From Pasteurellaceae bacterium RH1A (GTDB lineage Bacteria; Pseudomonadota; Gammaproteobacteria; Enterobacterales; Pasteurellaceae): a stretch of 64,000 nucleotides of DNA. The translations under genes and the position numbers were made by a program. The notes under the pieces were generated by a model that worked only from the letters and a program-made list of their open reading frames with translations, ran no database searches and was not told the origin of the DNA. Shown here one piece after another: positions 30,488 to 40,100 of this stretch (the stretch's first letter is position 1; every line of letters begins with the position of its first letter). Location: assembly GCA_012221805.1 (NCBI GenBank), contig CP015195.1, positions 977,771 to 1,041,770 of the forward strand, read 5' to 3'.

Positions 30488-30504
30488 GAAAATGATTACT
30501 ATCT
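30488..30504. promoter_or_regulatory. Possible Fur box upstream of ndh
   Basis: On the minus strand GATAGTAATCATTTTC resembles the Fur consensus GATAATNATNATTTTC-like palindrome, about 80 bases before the ndh ATG. Match by eye only. Confidence 0.35.
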
Positions 30505-30566
30505 GTTAGATGGTTATGATATGAAGAGCCTATCGTTGGTAGGAGGGGAGAGGGAGGTTATATAAA

Positions 30567-30593
30567 TAAAAAAACCGCTAAAAAGCGGTTTTT
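30567..30593 (-). terminator. Terminator of the secG-tRNA-Leu transcript
   Basis: AAAAACCGCT and AGCGGTTTTT form a 10-bp stem with a four-base loop, followed on the minus strand by T-rich sequence, nine bases after the tRNA CCA end. Confidence 0.85.
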
Positions 30594-30601
30594 GTGTTGA
30601 T

Positions 30602-30687
30602 TGGTGCTCTGGGCGAGACTCGAACTCGCACATCCTATGGACACTACCCCCTCAAGATAGCGTGTCTACCAATTCCACCACCAGAGC
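30602..30687 (-). tRNA. tRNA-Leu (GAG)
   Basis: 86 nt with encoded CCA. The acceptor stem is GCTCTGG/CCAGAGC; the anticodon stem CTATC-TTGAGGG-GGTAG has anticodon GAG; the long variable arm of a leucine tRNA is present, and the T-arm contains GTTCGAGTC. Lies 13 bases after secG, the same pairing as secG-leuU in E. coli. Confidence 0.96.
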
Positions 30688-30700
30688 GTAAACTGATTTT

Positions 30701-31024
30701 TTATTGAGGAATATCGCTGTTTTCTGTTTTAGCTGGAGCAGGTTTTTGCTCAACTTGGCTTAAATCTTCAAACTGGCTTTTTGGTGCACTTGTGTGGCTG
30801 TTTAGATTGCCTAACACCAGGCTAATACCAAAGAAGATAATGGCTAAAACGGCTGTTGTTCTTGATAAGAAGTTGGCTGAACCAGCTGAACCAAATACTG
30901 TTCCTGAAGCACCCGCTCCGAAAGAAGCACCTGCGTCAGCACCCTTACCCTGCTGCATAAGCACGAAGCCAATAATCGCAACAGCAACAACCAAATAAGC
31001 AACAGTAAGTAAGTTTATTAACAT
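30701..31024 (-). CDS. secG: Preprotein translocase subunit SecG
   Basis: 107 residues. Two membrane spans (about 3-22 and 52-71) flank the conserved MQQGKGADAGASFG segment. It assists SecYEA-mediated export. I place the start at MLINLL, with a GAGAAAG ribosome-binding site, rather than five codons earlier. The C-terminal tail is charged and proline-rich, as in other Pasteurellaceae. It is cotranscribed with the tRNA-Leu. Confidence 0.95.
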   Translation of the reverse strand: MLINLLTVAYLVVAVAIIGFVLMQQGKGADAGASFGAGASGTVFGSAGSANFLSRTTAVLAIIFFGISLVLGNLNSHTSAPKSQFEDLSQVEQKPAPAKTENSDIPQ

Positions 31025-31138
31025 TTCTTTCTCAATCAAATTAGGTTGCTAAATTAAGTTCCATTCAGTGGAACAATGCAATGGCGTGCATTATAGAGAT
31101 TTCTGCCTGGCTTGCAAGCAGAAATTTTTAGTTTTGGT

Positions 31139-33055
31139 TTACTCGCCTTTTTTTTGGTCGCTTTTGCGATATTTTGTCGTCTTCTGGCCTGCAAGCGGTT
31201 GGATTTTGGCCAAATTTTGCAAAACCTGTCGATTGGGGCTGTGCAACAAACCTGGCAGGCGTTGGGTCAGATCCCACATAAACTGCTGGTAAGTGGCTTG
31301 TTTTTTGCTGATGTCGGTTAGCTGCATTTCCCAATGGGCGGTCATATCCGGCAGGGTGGCACTTTCAGGCAGGGAGAAAATCAGGGTTCTGCCGGCCTCA
31401 GTGCTGTGAATGGTTCGGCCTTTTTTAATCAGGAATCCGCGTTTAAAGAGCAATTCAATAATGCCGGCTCGGGTGGCTTCTGTGCCAAGTCCGTCCGTTT
31501 CACGCAGGACTTTTTTCAGTTGCTTATCCTGCACAAAGCGGGCAATCCCTGTCATGGCCGACAAAAGCGTAGCATCGGTAAAATGGCGGGGCGGTTGGGT
31601 TTTCTTCTCGACAATTTCCCCTTTTTCGCAGTGCAAGACCTGGCCCTTTTTGACCACTGGCAAGAGGGGCTCAAGCACCTCATCGCTGTCTTCCTTGCCC
31701 AGCAAGGCCTTCCAGCCAGCTACAATCAAGTTGCGAGCCGAAGCAACAAATTTCCCGCCGGCAATCTCTAGCTCAATCTTGCCCTTGCGATATTCGGCCT
31801 CGGGGCAGAATTGAATCAGGTATTGGCGGGCGATAAGCTGGTAGATCCGCCGTTCGTTTTCGGTCAGTTGTACTGAACCTTGGCGAGCGGTTGGGATAAT
31901 GGCATGGTGGGCTTCAACCTTGCTGTCGTTCCAGCAGCGCCCCTTGATGTTGGGATCGACCACCTCAGGCTTGTCAGCATATTCGCTCAAATGATGGGCA
32001 ATGGCCCCCATCACCTTAAAGCGATCGGCATAATGCTCATTGGGCAGATAGCGGTTGTCGGAACGAGGGTAGGTGATGAGCTTGTGGGTTTCGTAGAGCT
32101 TTTGGCAGATGTCTAGCACGGCTTGAGCCGACAATCCATAACGGCGGGCAGCGTCGATCTGCAAGACCGATAAAGAATAAGGCAGGGGAGCGGCCTCTTT
32201 TTCGATCTTATTTTCATAGTGGGTCACAGTGGCAGGCTGATCGGTAATGCGTTTGACCACATTTTCGGCCAGGCCACGTGACAGCACCCGCCCTTCTTCG
32301 TCCTGATAGTCCTCACAGGCCTTACTGGGCTGCCATTGGGCGGTAAAGCGGTCTTGGCTTTCAGGCACTAAAATATGGGCCAGCACCTCGAAATAATCCT
32401 TGGGCACGAAGTTCTCAATTTCCAAGTCTCGCCGCACAATCAGGCCTAGCACAGGCGTTTGCACCCGCCCAACCGACAGCACGCCCTTGTAGCCCGCCCA
32501 TCGGCCTTGCAGGGTATAAGCCCGAGTCATATTGATGCCATAAAGCCAATCGGCCCGAGCACGTGCTAGAGCAGAGGTTGCAAGCGGGACAAAATCCCGA
32601 TTATTTTGCAATTTTTCGATGGCCTTTTGCACGGCAGCTGGGTTGAGATCACTGACCAAACAGCGTTGAATTTGGTTGCGTTTCTCGGCTGGCAGATTGA
32701 GGTAGCTAAAAACTTCATCGATCAAGAGCTGCCCTTCACGATCCGGGTCACCTGCATTGACCAGCACATCCGCCTGCTTGACCAAACGCTCGACTACTTT
32801 CAGTTGCTTGAGGGTATTTTTCTTGGGAATGAGCTTCCACTGTTCTGGCACAATGGGCAAGTGCTCCATTCGCCAGAGCTTAAAGCGTTCATCGTAAGCG
32901 TCTGGTTCCGCCTGTTCCAGCAGGTGGCCGATACACCAGGTCACCACATCGTCCTTGCCGCATTGAATAAAGCCTTCCCCACGGTTATGGGGCTTGGGCA
33001 GGACATCGGCAATGGCACGGGCCAGACTGGGTTTTTCGGCAATAAAGAGACGCAT
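31139..33055 (-). CDS. topB: DNA topoisomerase III
   Basis: 638 residues, a type IA topoisomerase. The TOPRIM domain starts [15 protein letters not shown] and has the DPDREG metal site near residue 103. The active-site tyrosine is in [12 protein letters not shown] (about 330). The [18 protein letters not shown] segment is also family-typical. It decatenates replication and recombination intermediates. No SSB-dependent mobile-element genes accompany it, so it looks like the chromosomal copy. Confidence 0.96.
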   Translation of the reverse strand: MRLFIAEKPSLARAIADVLPKPHNRGEGFIQCGKDDVVTWCIGHLLEQAEPDAYDERFKLWRMEHLPIVPEQWKLIPKKNTLKQLKVVERLVKQADVLVNAGDPDREGQLLIDEVFSYLNLPAEKRNQIQRCLVSDLNPAAVQKAIEKLQNNRDFVPLATSALARARADWLYGINMTRAYTLQGRWAGYKGVLSVGRVQTPVLGLIVRRDLEIENFVPKDYFEVLAHILVPESQDRFTAQWQPSKACEDYQDEEGRVLSRGLAENVVKRITDQPATVTHYENKIEKEAAPLPYSLSVLQIDAARRYGLSAQAVLDICQKLYETHKLITYPRSDNRYLPNEHYADRFKVMGAIAHHLSEYADKPEVVDPNIKGRCWNDSKVEAHHAIIPTARQGSVQLTENERRIYQLIARQYLIQFCPEAEYRKGKIELEIAGGKFVASARNLIVAGWKALLGKEDSDEVLEPLLPVVKKGQVLHCEKGEIVEKKTQPPRHFTDATLLSAMTGIARFVQDKQLKKVLRETDGLGTEATRAGIIELLFKRGFLIKKGRTIHSTEAGRTLIFSLPESATLPDMTAHWEMQLTDISKKQATYQQFMWDLTQRLPGLLHSPNRQVLQNLAKIQPLAGQKTTKYRKSDQKKGE

Positions 33056-33111
33056 AGGCTTTGGGGTTGAGAAAACAAGCGGTCATTTTAGCGGAATTTT
33101 TTGCAAAAAAT

Positions 33112-33141
33112 AACCCTGCTTCTTTTGGTTGCAGGGTTTTT
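33112..33141. terminator. Terminator after hutZ
   Basis: AACCCTGC and GCAGGGTT pair around a 13-base loop, with TTTTT on the plus side and ATTTTTTG on the minus side, between the hutZ stop and the topB start. Confidence 0.75.
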
Positions 33142-33154
33142 AGAAAAATAAGGT

Positions 33155-33694
33155 TTAGGCCTCAGGCTTATGTCCAACCTCTTCCCGTTTATGGCCTTCT
33201 TGCAGGTGAACAAAGTTCACAAGGTCATCTGGGCTGACTTGGAAGGCTTGGCCGAAGCCTTTTACGAAAAGGCCTTGCTTGGGTTCAAAGGCGAAGACTT
33301 TGAAGTCGGCGTTTTTGGCGAGCTCTGGGATCATCTCGCCAAAACGGGCGGTTAAGGCCTCTAAGGCACTTTGGCCTTCTTCAGACTGCTTGTCCCACAC
33401 GCTTGCCCTGGCGTCAAAACTTAAGCGGCGGCGAGCGAAGATTTGGCGGCTTTGGCTCTCATCTTCAATCAACATTAGGGATACTTTTGGCACTTTTTGT
33501 AGGTTGCGAGCGTGGCGGGCGATTTCAGAAATCAAGACCACATATTTTCCATTATGCACCACAAAGGGGGCGTAGCTCACATTTGGGTTGCCCTCTTCAT
33601 CTAGGGTGGCCAACATAATGGTTTTGCAGGCCTCCTTCATTTCTTGAATTTGTGGGCCTAGGCGGTTTTGTAAGACTTCTTGACGATCTGTCAT
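33155..33694 (-). CDS. hutZ: Heme utilisation protein HutZ (HugZ family)
   Basis: 179 residues of the split-barrel, pyridoxamine-phosphate-oxidase-like fold (TIMLATLDEEGNPNVSYAPFVV). HutZ/HugZ proteins bind heme and cleave it to release iron. The C-terminal HLQEGHKREEVGHKPEA tail is histidine-rich, as is the heme-binding end of HugZ. It follows hutX after nine bases, as in other heme-using gamma-proteobacteria. Confidence 0.9.
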   Translation of the reverse strand: MTDRQEVLQNRLGPQIQEMKEACKTIMLATLDEEGNPNVSYAPFVVHNGKYVVLISEIARHARNLQKVPKVSLMLIEDESQSRQIFARRRLSFDARASVWDKQSEEGQSALEALTARFGEMIPELAKNADFKVFAFEPKQGLFVKGFGQAFQVSPDDLVNFVHLQEGHKREEVGHKPEA

Positions 33695-33703
33695 AACTTG
33701 CTC

Positions 33704-34198
33704 CTATTGATAATTTTTAAATTTTTCGACTTGTTCTGGGAAGAGCTGGCGTTTTTCATCCCGCCCTAGGTAGATTTTGAAGATGGTTTCACCGCTATGG
33801 GCGATAAAAGCGATGTTATAGCTTTCCTTGCCACGGAAGGGCAGGCTAACAAAGGCCACTTGGCGAACCTTATCTAATTTTAGGTGGCCGTGGATGGCAC
33901 CTTGGTCGTCCTTCATATTGAGGTTGTAATAACCATGTCCCAGCGTGCCTGTTGGGAAGCGATCCTTAATTTCAAAAATCGAGCCTTCCTTTTCAATAAT
34001 GGTGGTAAAGGTTCCCCATTCAGGTACATCTTCTAGAATGGCTTGGGCCTTATCGGCTGGGAAAACCCGCACAAATTGGTCTGGCAGATTCACCAGAATA
34101 TCCCCCTCTGGCTGCTGGAGCTGCTTGGCTATATCAAGGGTAATAGCATGGGGATTTTCAGCTAAAAAATCGGCGACTTGCTGTTTGAGAGTGGTCAT
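33704..34198 (-). CDS. hutX: Cytosolic heme carrier HutX
   Basis: 164 residues, HutX/ChuX-like family. Segments VPEWGTFTTIIEKEGSIFEI and LPFRGKESYNIAFI are typical. HutX of Vibrio delivers heme to HutZ; the two genes are adjacent here, supporting the same path. No heme receptor gene is nearby. Expression by iron is likely but I see no convincing Fur box in the AT-rich leader. Confidence 0.92.
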   Translation of the reverse strand: MTTLKQQVADFLAENPHAITLDIAKQLQQPEGDILVNLPDQFVRVFPADKAQAILEDVPEWGTFTTIIEKEGSIFEIKDRFPTGTLGHGYYNLNMKDDQGAIHGHLKLDKVRQVAFVSLPFRGKESYNIAFIAHSGETIFKIYLGRDEKRQLFPEQVEKFKNYQ

Positions 34199-34321
34199 TT
34201 GGTTCCTCGTAATAAAAATAGTTAGCGTTTAGAAGTGTAATATTAAATGTCAGTTTTGTCTAGGTTGTCAATTTGTTTATGGTATAGAATAATAAGATGT
34301 CTTTTGTGCTTTACAATAAGC

Positions 34322-34438
34322 CCACGCACGGCAAAGCCGTACGTGGTTAAGCATAGTTGAGGGGCTTTGCCCCTCGGATTTCAACAGGGGCAAAGCCCCC
34401 TGAATATTAGTAACCGATTGCGACGAAGTCGCTGTCGG
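34322..34438. repeat. Array of four hairpins with short purine or T loops
   Basis: Four palindromes in 117 bp: CCACGcACGGC-AAA-GCCGTaCGTGG (34322-34346), GAGGGGC-TTT-GCCCCTC (34359-34375), CAGGGGC-AAA-GCCCCCTG (34385-34402) and CCGA..GCGAC-GAA-GTCGC..TCGG (34414-34438). They fill most of the 302-bp space between hutX and comEC. The style (strong stems, three-base loops, no T-tract) repeats that at 6466-6590. Nothing coding is seen here. Confidence 0.75.
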
Positions 34439-34462
34439 ATTAACATTCAACTCCATCAAAAA

Positions 34463-34499
34463 ATTAACGGTTGGTGAGCCTACTGAACCAACTGTTAAT
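34463..34499 (-). terminator. Rho-independent terminator of comEC
   Basis: On the minus strand ATTAACAGTTGGT and ACCAACCGTTAAT pair with one mismatch, followed directly by TTTTTTG. It begins two bases after the comEC stop. Confidence 0.9.
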
Positions 34500-34500
34500 T

Positions 34501-36732
34501 TTATTCAATAAACTGCCCATACCAAGCCCCCCATTTCCCCCGTGCGGTGCGGATTTCCCAGCCATTGGGTTCAAAGTTCACCTCCACCATGCCTGTTCTG
34601 GCCGTGTTCATTTGCAAGATTTTATGTTTTTCCAACCGCTTGACCACGGTCTGATTGGGCATTCTCCAGGGGTTAAAGCGGCCGGTAGAAATAATGGCGG
34701 TATGGGGTTGCGTTGCATTCAGCAAGGTTTCACTGGTGCTGGTTTTGCTGCCGTGGTGGGGGACTTGTAGGAAGTCTATTTTGCCTATTTTGTGGGCGAT
34801 TTGCCGCTCTTGCTCCAGGCCCAAATCGCCCGTTAAGAGGATTTTATAGCCGTGAATATCGGCCAAGAGGGTGCAGGAATCCTGATTTTTGGCCCTAAGC
34901 TGCTGGCTTTGAGGGTAAAGGGCCTTGAGCTGGAAAGGGCCGAAAGTCCAATGCAGGCCTGCCTGACAGCTTTCAGGCGGCTTGTTGGCATAAGGAATGT
35001 TGCCGGCAGAAATCAGCCGAGCCTGGGGATATTTTTCTAGCAAATGCGCCACCCCGCCTGCGTGATCATTGTCATCATGGGAGAGGAAAATGGCCTCCAC
35101 TTCTAGCCCCTTGCGGGCCAAATAGGGCAGGATTTCTAACTTGGCCATGGAATTATCCCCCCAGCTGGCTCCCGTATCAAAAAGCACTATCTTATCCCCA
35201 TAACGCAAGCCTATGGCCAGGCCTTGGCCGACATCAAAACTGATCCATTGAGTTTGGGGCTGGAACCTTTCATAGAGATAAAAGGTAAGATTAAAGCCCA
35301 GGGGCAAGATCAGCAGATAGGGCCAGGCGGGCTTGCGGTTTATCCAATAATAAAGCCCCAGTAAAGTCAAGAGGTTAAGGCTTAAGAGCTGCCATTGCCA
35401 GTAAAGGCTTAGCTCCCACCAGTGATGAGAAAGTGGCTCAAGCAGGCCTAGGCTCAGCTGGGCCAGCCAGTCGGCCACTTGCCAGCTACCCAAAAAATTA
35501 TGGGTGAGCAGGGACAAGAGGACAAGGGGAACCAATAAGAAACTATAAAGGGGCACAATGATAAGGTTGGCTACAAAGGCTAGGGGAGATGAGCCCTCAA
35601 AAAAGAAGAACTGCACGGGGGCAAAGACTAGCAAGATCCCAACTTGCAGGTGCACAAGTGAGGCCAACAAGCGGGGGAATTGGGCCGAAATTTTGCAAAA
35701 ATGTTTGAGGGGAAAGTAGCGATACCAAATAATCAGGCTGAGCACGGCCAAAATGGATAGCCAAAAGCTATCAGACAGGAGGGCCAGCGGGTCTAGCACC
35801 AAGAGCAGGGCTACCACCCGCCACCAAAGCTGGAAAGGTGTGTAATAACGCCGCAAGAATTGAACAAGCAGTAGGAAACAAATGGCCATTAAGGCTCGCT
35901 GGGTGGGCAAGGCAAAGCCAGCCAGATAACTGTAACCCAGAGCAAGGGCCAGCCCTGCTATTCTTGTAAAAAAGAGGGAAAAACCAACCGCTTGTAGAAG
36001 CTGAAAACGAAGCAGGAGCCATTGAACAGACTTGGCCAACCAAAAGCCAAAACCGAAGGCCAGGGCGATATGCAGGCCTGAAATGGCGATTAAGTGGGCA
36101 GTGGCGGTATGTTGAAAAAGTTGCCAGTCGGTGGCCTTGAGCCAGGCTCGTTCCCCAAAGGCTAGAGCCAAGAGGAGGCCTTGGCTAGGTAGGCCTTGGG
36201 TTTGGCCTCTCACACTTTCCAGCCATTGGGTGCGCAGGGGCTTAGCTTCACTGGCCAGCATTTCCGCCCTTTTAACCGTGCTGATGGCCTGAATATGGTT
36301 GGCAAAATACCATTTTTGGCGGTCGAAATTGCCCATATTCAAACGGCCAGACACGGGGCGGAGGTTAAGTTCGGCTTTATAGGTTTGATGGAGTTTTAGA
36401 GGCGTGTCGCTCTGCCAATTGAGATAAATCTGCCTGCCCTGTTCATCTTGCCCGATGGCCGTTTGGTAGCCCTCCTGCTTGAGGATACGGGTGATGGTAA
36501 GCAGGCCGTTTTGCCTGCCTTGGGGGATGGATTTGGCCTCATCAAGGCTTAGGCCAACTTGCAGGTAGGCAAAAGCGGCCAGCAAGCAGCTTGCCATCCA
36601 TAACCACTTACGCAGGCTTAAGCAAATCAAGGCAAGCCCAGCCAAGCACCAGGGGGCAAGTTTAAGGCCAGCCTCTGGCAGAAATAAGATGGGGAGAAGG
36701 CCTAAAACCAGGCCAAGCACAGCACGATCCAA
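34501..36732 (-). CDS. comEC: DNA internalisation competence protein ComEC/Rec2
   Basis: 743 residues. Hydrophobic N-terminus and OB-like region (about 1-170), a central competence domain of about eight spans beginning near HLIAISGLHIALAFG, and a C-terminal metallo-beta-lactamase-like domain (about 500-743) with SHDDNDHAGG and VPHHGSKTSTS. ComEC carries single-stranded DNA across the inner membrane during natural transformation; this fits the many uptake signals in the window. The upstream side is the DrmAB island, so comEC and the defence genes are divergent. Confidence 0.95.
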   Translation of the reverse strand: MDRAVLGLVLGLLPILFLPEAGLKLAPWCLAGLALICLSLRKWLWMASCLLAAFAYLQVGLSLDEAKSIPQGRQNGLLTITRILKQEGYQTAIGQDEQGRQIYLNWQSDTPLKLHQTYKAELNLRPVSGRLNMGNFDRQKWYFANHIQAISTVKRAEMLASEAKPLRTQWLESVRGQTQGLPSQGLLLALAFGERAWLKATDWQLFQHTATAHLIAISGLHIALAFGFGFWLAKSVQWLLLRFQLLQAVGFSLFFTRIAGLALALGYSYLAGFALPTQRALMAICFLLLVQFLRRYYTPFQLWWRVVALLLVLDPLALLSDSFWLSILAVLSLIIWYRYFPLKHFCKISAQFPRLLASLVHLQVGILLVFAPVQFFFFEGSSPLAFVANLIIVPLYSFLLVPLVLLSLLTHNFLGSWQVADWLAQLSLGLLEPLSHHWWELSLYWQWQLLSLNLLTLLGLYYWINRKPAWPYLLILPLGFNLTFYLYERFQPQTQWISFDVGQGLAIGLRYGDKIVLFDTGASWGDNSMAKLEILPYLARKGLEVEAIFLSHDDNDHAGGVAHLLEKYPQARLISAGNIPYANKPPESCQAGLHWTFGPFQLKALYPQSQQLRAKNQDSCTLLADIHGYKILLTGDLGLEQERQIAHKIGKIDFLQVPHHGSKTSTSETLLNATQPHTAIISTGRFNPWRMPNQTVVKRLEKHKILQMNTARTGMVEVNFEPNGWEIRTARGKWGAWYGQFIE

Positions 36733-36841
36733 AAGCGTTACTCAAGAGGGAAAAATATGCCTAGTATGGATCAGGGGGAAATTTTCTGCCTTAGAGAAAA
36801 GTGATTTTTGCGAGCGGGATCGAGGAATTGAAATTTAGGGA

Positions 36842-36907
36842 TTGACAAGTCTTATCTTTTTTATTCTAGCTCTAGAATTATTTCTGTTATTTCAGTTAAA
36901 ATATAAT
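36842..36907 (+). promoter_or_regulatory. Possible promoters of the DrmAB operon
   Basis: A perfect -35 TTGACA (36842-36847) has only weak -10 matches at correct spacing (TCTAGC). A perfect -10 TATAAT (36902-36907), 29 bases before the drmA ATG, has a weak -35. Either could work; the region is strongly AT-rich. Confidence 0.4.
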
Positions 36908-36935
36908 TAATCATATTTTTGTCTAAGGAATATTT

Positions 36936-39900
36936 ATGTCGCAGATTGATTATTGCCAACATAGGAAGAAATTATTAACATGGGTTCGCAAGCAATTGAT
37001 TGGCAAGGAATGTGTTCCTCAGCAGATGTCTGAACCTCAAGAAGATGAGATTAAGGGGATTCGCCCAACAGAACGCTATCCTTGTGCAGTGCTTTATCCT
37101 CAAATGTCTTCAAATGAGGTAGATTATGTGGTTGAAAATAATGATGAGGATGAAGATAAATCTAACCCACCACCTCCTTCTATAAAACGCTTTTACGCCC
37201 CACCTTCTGCCATTAGCCAGTCCTTTTTTATTTCAAGTCCAGAATGGGAGATTGAAGTCTGGTTTTCAGGCCGTTGTTATGAACTTGATACCCATCCACA
37301 AAATAACCAGAATGTTTATCGCCCCTATTTTATTGGTGGTGATAAAAAAGCTCTGACAACCAATAAACCTACTCGCAAGCTAATTATTGATCCTAAACTA
37401 CAAAAAGAAAGGTTAGGGATCGATGTACAAGCCCGGCCACATGGAGCAGGAACAATAATTACGGTTTCCCTATTTAACCTTCTTGTGATTGATGAAAACC
37501 AAGATATTCAAGCCCTTGTAACCGACCAAGAAACCTCCGCCTTATTCGCAACTAGACTACATTGTTTTATTCGCCAAGGGGAGGTTGATACCTATCCTAC
37601 AGCAGAATACAGCCTCTTATCTGAAGAGGAACAGGAACGGGTTTTACAATATGCCAATAATAAGGTTTTTGCAGTTGGGCATGGAGCTGCTGTGCAATGG
37701 AACTTTGATTCTCTAGAGAAGAAAAAAGTTTGCGAAATTTATACTGATTTTATGCCGCTTGTTGAAGTGCCACAAGTGACAGCCGACACCTCTGATGGTG
37801 CTTCTCCGGTCTTAAATCTAAGTTTTTTGAGCAGCCTCTTAGATAAGCCTGAATCAGTGTGCGATGCCCTAGAACAATTTGTTGTAGGTTATTCTCGCTG
37901 GTTTCTAGAGCAAGAAGAATATGTCCAGCAATTAGCCATCATGCAGGAGGCCGGAGGGCGACTGTTAGCCAGGATGAAAATAGCCATTGCTAGAATGAAG
38001 GAGGGGATTGAACTCTTGAGGAATGACCGCCTTGCAGCCAAGTCCTTTGCCCTGGCCAATCAGGCCATGCTTAAACAGATGCGGCAAGCATCTGGGCGTT
38101 CAGCCGATAAGATCAATTGGCGGCCCTTCCAGTTGGCCTTTATCTTAACTACTTTAAGCTCAAGTATTAATGAGGAAGATGAATATCGTGATACGGTAGA
38201 TCTGATCTGGTTTCCAACAGGTGGTGGTAAAACAGAAGCCTATTTGGGGCTTATGGCCTTCCTGATTGTCTATCGTCGCCTAAAATACAAGCGTTCAGCT
38301 GGTGGGGTAAGTGTCTTAATGCGTTATACCCTACGTCTTTTAACTACCCAACAGTTTTTGCGGGCAACCAAGCTGATTTTAGCACTGGAATTACTACGTC
38401 AGGAACGAGAAGATCTGGGCCAGGAACCGATAAGCATTGGCCTATGGCTGGGTTCTGCTACCACTCCCAATACCTATCAAGAGGCACAAGGGGTAGTTAA
38501 CAGCATTAGGTCGGGTGATGAACAAAATATGTCCAAGTTTATTTTGACCTCTTGTCCTTGGTGTAAGGCTCCTTTCAAGGCTGCTAATTTGGATGTGAGT
38601 TGGGACAAGACCCTTTCAAGAGGGCATTTTATCTTCCGTTGTTCAAATAAAGACTGTGATTTTTGCCAGCAAGCCCTCCCTTGTCATGTGGTTGATGCTT
38701 CGGTTTATGATAATCCGCCTACTCTTTTGATCGGAACAATGGATAAGTTTGCTCGTCTGCCTTGGGATGAGAGAACTAATGTATTTTTTGGACAAAAGGG
38801 CAATCGTCCACCAGAATTGGTGATACAGGACGAATTACACCTAATCGCTTCTGAATTAGGCTCTATTGCGGGCTGCTATGAAGCAGCCCTTGAAACTGTT
38901 TTACACATGAAGGGGGTTCGCCCTAAATATATTGCTTCAACAGCTACTATCAATCAGGCCTCTGAGCAGATTAAGCGTCTTTATGGCAAGGAAGCCTTGA
39001 TTTTCCCACCTTCTGGTATTAGTGCAGATGACAGTTATTTCGCCAAAACTGTTCCTCTGGATAAGCGGGCAGGCCGTTGCTATGTAGGTTATTTTGCCCC
39101 TAATCGTAACCGCCAGCATAATCTGGCCCCACTTGCGGCTGTCCTCTCCCAGGCTCCACAGGTCTTATTTGGACAAGATCAATATAAAGATGATTTGCTT
39201 GATGCCTGGTGGACACAGGTAATTTACCATGGAAGCCTACGAGGGGTCAGTACCAGCCGCAACGCTTTTAGTACGGATGTGGGGGAATTTATTAAGCTTT
39301 TGTCCTCCAAGCAGGTTGATGAAAAGCAGGTTGAGCGGGAAATAAAGACCATTAAGCAACTGACCAGCAAGGCCCAAGCCTATGAAAATGCGGCTATCTT
39401 TAAGCAACTGGAAGCCAGCCAAACCGATCCCGAGGTTGTGGATGTCCTTTTAGCCACCAATATGATTTCAGTTGGCCTAGATGTCGGGCGATTAGCTCTT
39501 ATGATCATCAATGGGCAGCCACTTACAACCGCAGAATATATTCAGGCCAGCAGCAGGGTGGGGCGGAGTGAGGTTCCTGGCATTGTCTTTGTCAATTATT
39601 ATCGGGATCAGGCCCGTAGCCTATCCCATTATGAGGATTTTAGGGCCTACCATGAATCCTTTTACCGCTTTGTTGAACCAACCAGTGTTACGCCCTATAC
39701 CTATCAGGCTCGAAAGAGGGCTCTGGCAGCTGCCTTGATTCTCTGTATCAGGCACAGTATGCCTGAGCTATTGCATAACGAAGAGGCCAGAAACTTCGAG
39801 GCCAAACATGAGAAGATCAGGAAAACTCTCGAAACCTTTTATTTACGTTGCAAGGAGGCTGATTTGGAACGGGAAGCTGAAACCAAGGCACACCTGGAGA

Positions 39901-40091
39901 TGCTGGTTGAAGAATGGGATAAATTGTGTTGTGATTGTCGCAATAATCGAAATGCTTTGCATTATGTAGCAAGGAGTAAAGAGGCTATTTCTCTACTTAG
40001 AGCCTATGGTGAGGAAGAATCAAGGGGAAAATGGCCTATTTTAAATTCCATGCGTAATGTTGAGGCTAGTGCCTTATTTGACTTGAAATAG
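36936..40091 (+). CDS. drmA: DISARM-type helicase DrmA
   Basis: 1051 residues. The central and C-terminal parts are an SF2 helicase: Walker A WFPTGGGKTEAYLGL (about 426-440), VLMRYTLRLLTTQQ, a four-cysteine insert (CPWC ... CSNKDC), GTMDKFA, the DEAD-equivalent DELHLI, STATI, and the C-terminal MISVGLDVGRL and QASSRVGR motifs. These are the motifs of DrmA, the DISARM helicase. The N-terminal 400 residues are poorly conserved. The ATG follows AAGGA by seven bases. It is the first gene of five, and divergent from comEC. In DISARM, DrmA and DrmB form the DNA-loading core; that role is inferred here. Confidence 0.88.
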   Translation: MSQIDYCQHRKKLLTWVRKQLIGKECVPQQMSEPQEDEIKGIRPTERYPCAVLYPQMSSNEVDYVVENNDEDEDKSNPPPPSIKRFYAPPSAISQSFFISSPEWEIEVWFSGRCYELDTHPQNNQNVYRPYFIGGDKKALTTNKPTRKLIIDPKLQKERLGIDVQARPHGAGTIITVSLFNLLVIDENQDIQALVTDQETSALFATRLHCFIRQGEVDTYPTAEYSLLSEEEQERVLQYANNKVFAVGHGAAVQWNFDSLEKKKVCEIYTDFMPLVEVPQVTADTSDGASPVLNLSFLSSLLDKPESVCDALEQFVVGYSRWFLEQEEYVQQLAIMQEAGGRLLARMKIAIARMKEGIELLRNDRLAAKSFALANQAMLKQMRQASGRSADKINWRPFQLAFILTTLSSSINEEDEYRDTVDLIWFPTGGGKTEAYLGLMAFLIVYRRLKYKRSAGGVSVLMRYTLRLLTTQQFLRATKLILALELLRQEREDLGQEPISIGLWLGSATTPNTYQEAQGVVNSIRSGDEQNMSKFILTSCPWCKAPFKAANLDVSWDKTLSRGHFIFRCSNKDCDFCQQALPCHVVDASVYDNPPTLLIGTMDKFARLPWDERTNVFFGQKGNRPPELVIQDELHLIASELGSIAGCYEAALETVLHMKGVRPKYIASTATINQASEQIKRLYGKEALIFPPSGISADDSYFAKTVPLDKRAGRCYVGYFAPNRNRQHNLAPLAAVLSQAPQVLFGQDQYKDDLLDAWWTQVIYHGSLRGVSTSRNAFSTDVGEFIKLLSSKQVDEKQVEREIKTIKQLTSKAQAYENAAIFKQLEASQTDPEVVDVLLATNMISVGLDVGRLALMIINGQPLTTAEYIQASSRVGRSEVPGIVFVNYYRDQARSLSHYEDFRAYHESFYRFVEPTSVTPYTYQARKRALAAALILCIRHSMPELLHNEEARNFEAKHEKIRKTLETFYLRCKEADLEREAETKAHLEMLVEEWDKLCCDCRNNRNALHYVARSKEAISLLRAYGEEESRGKWPILNSMRNVEASALFDLK

Positions 40092-40100
40092 GAAAAAAGC

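Noticed and set aside
36733..36935. Attachment site or integrase gene at the left end of the island
   Set aside because: No tRNA, direct repeat or recombinase frame is present in the gap or in the flanking genes.
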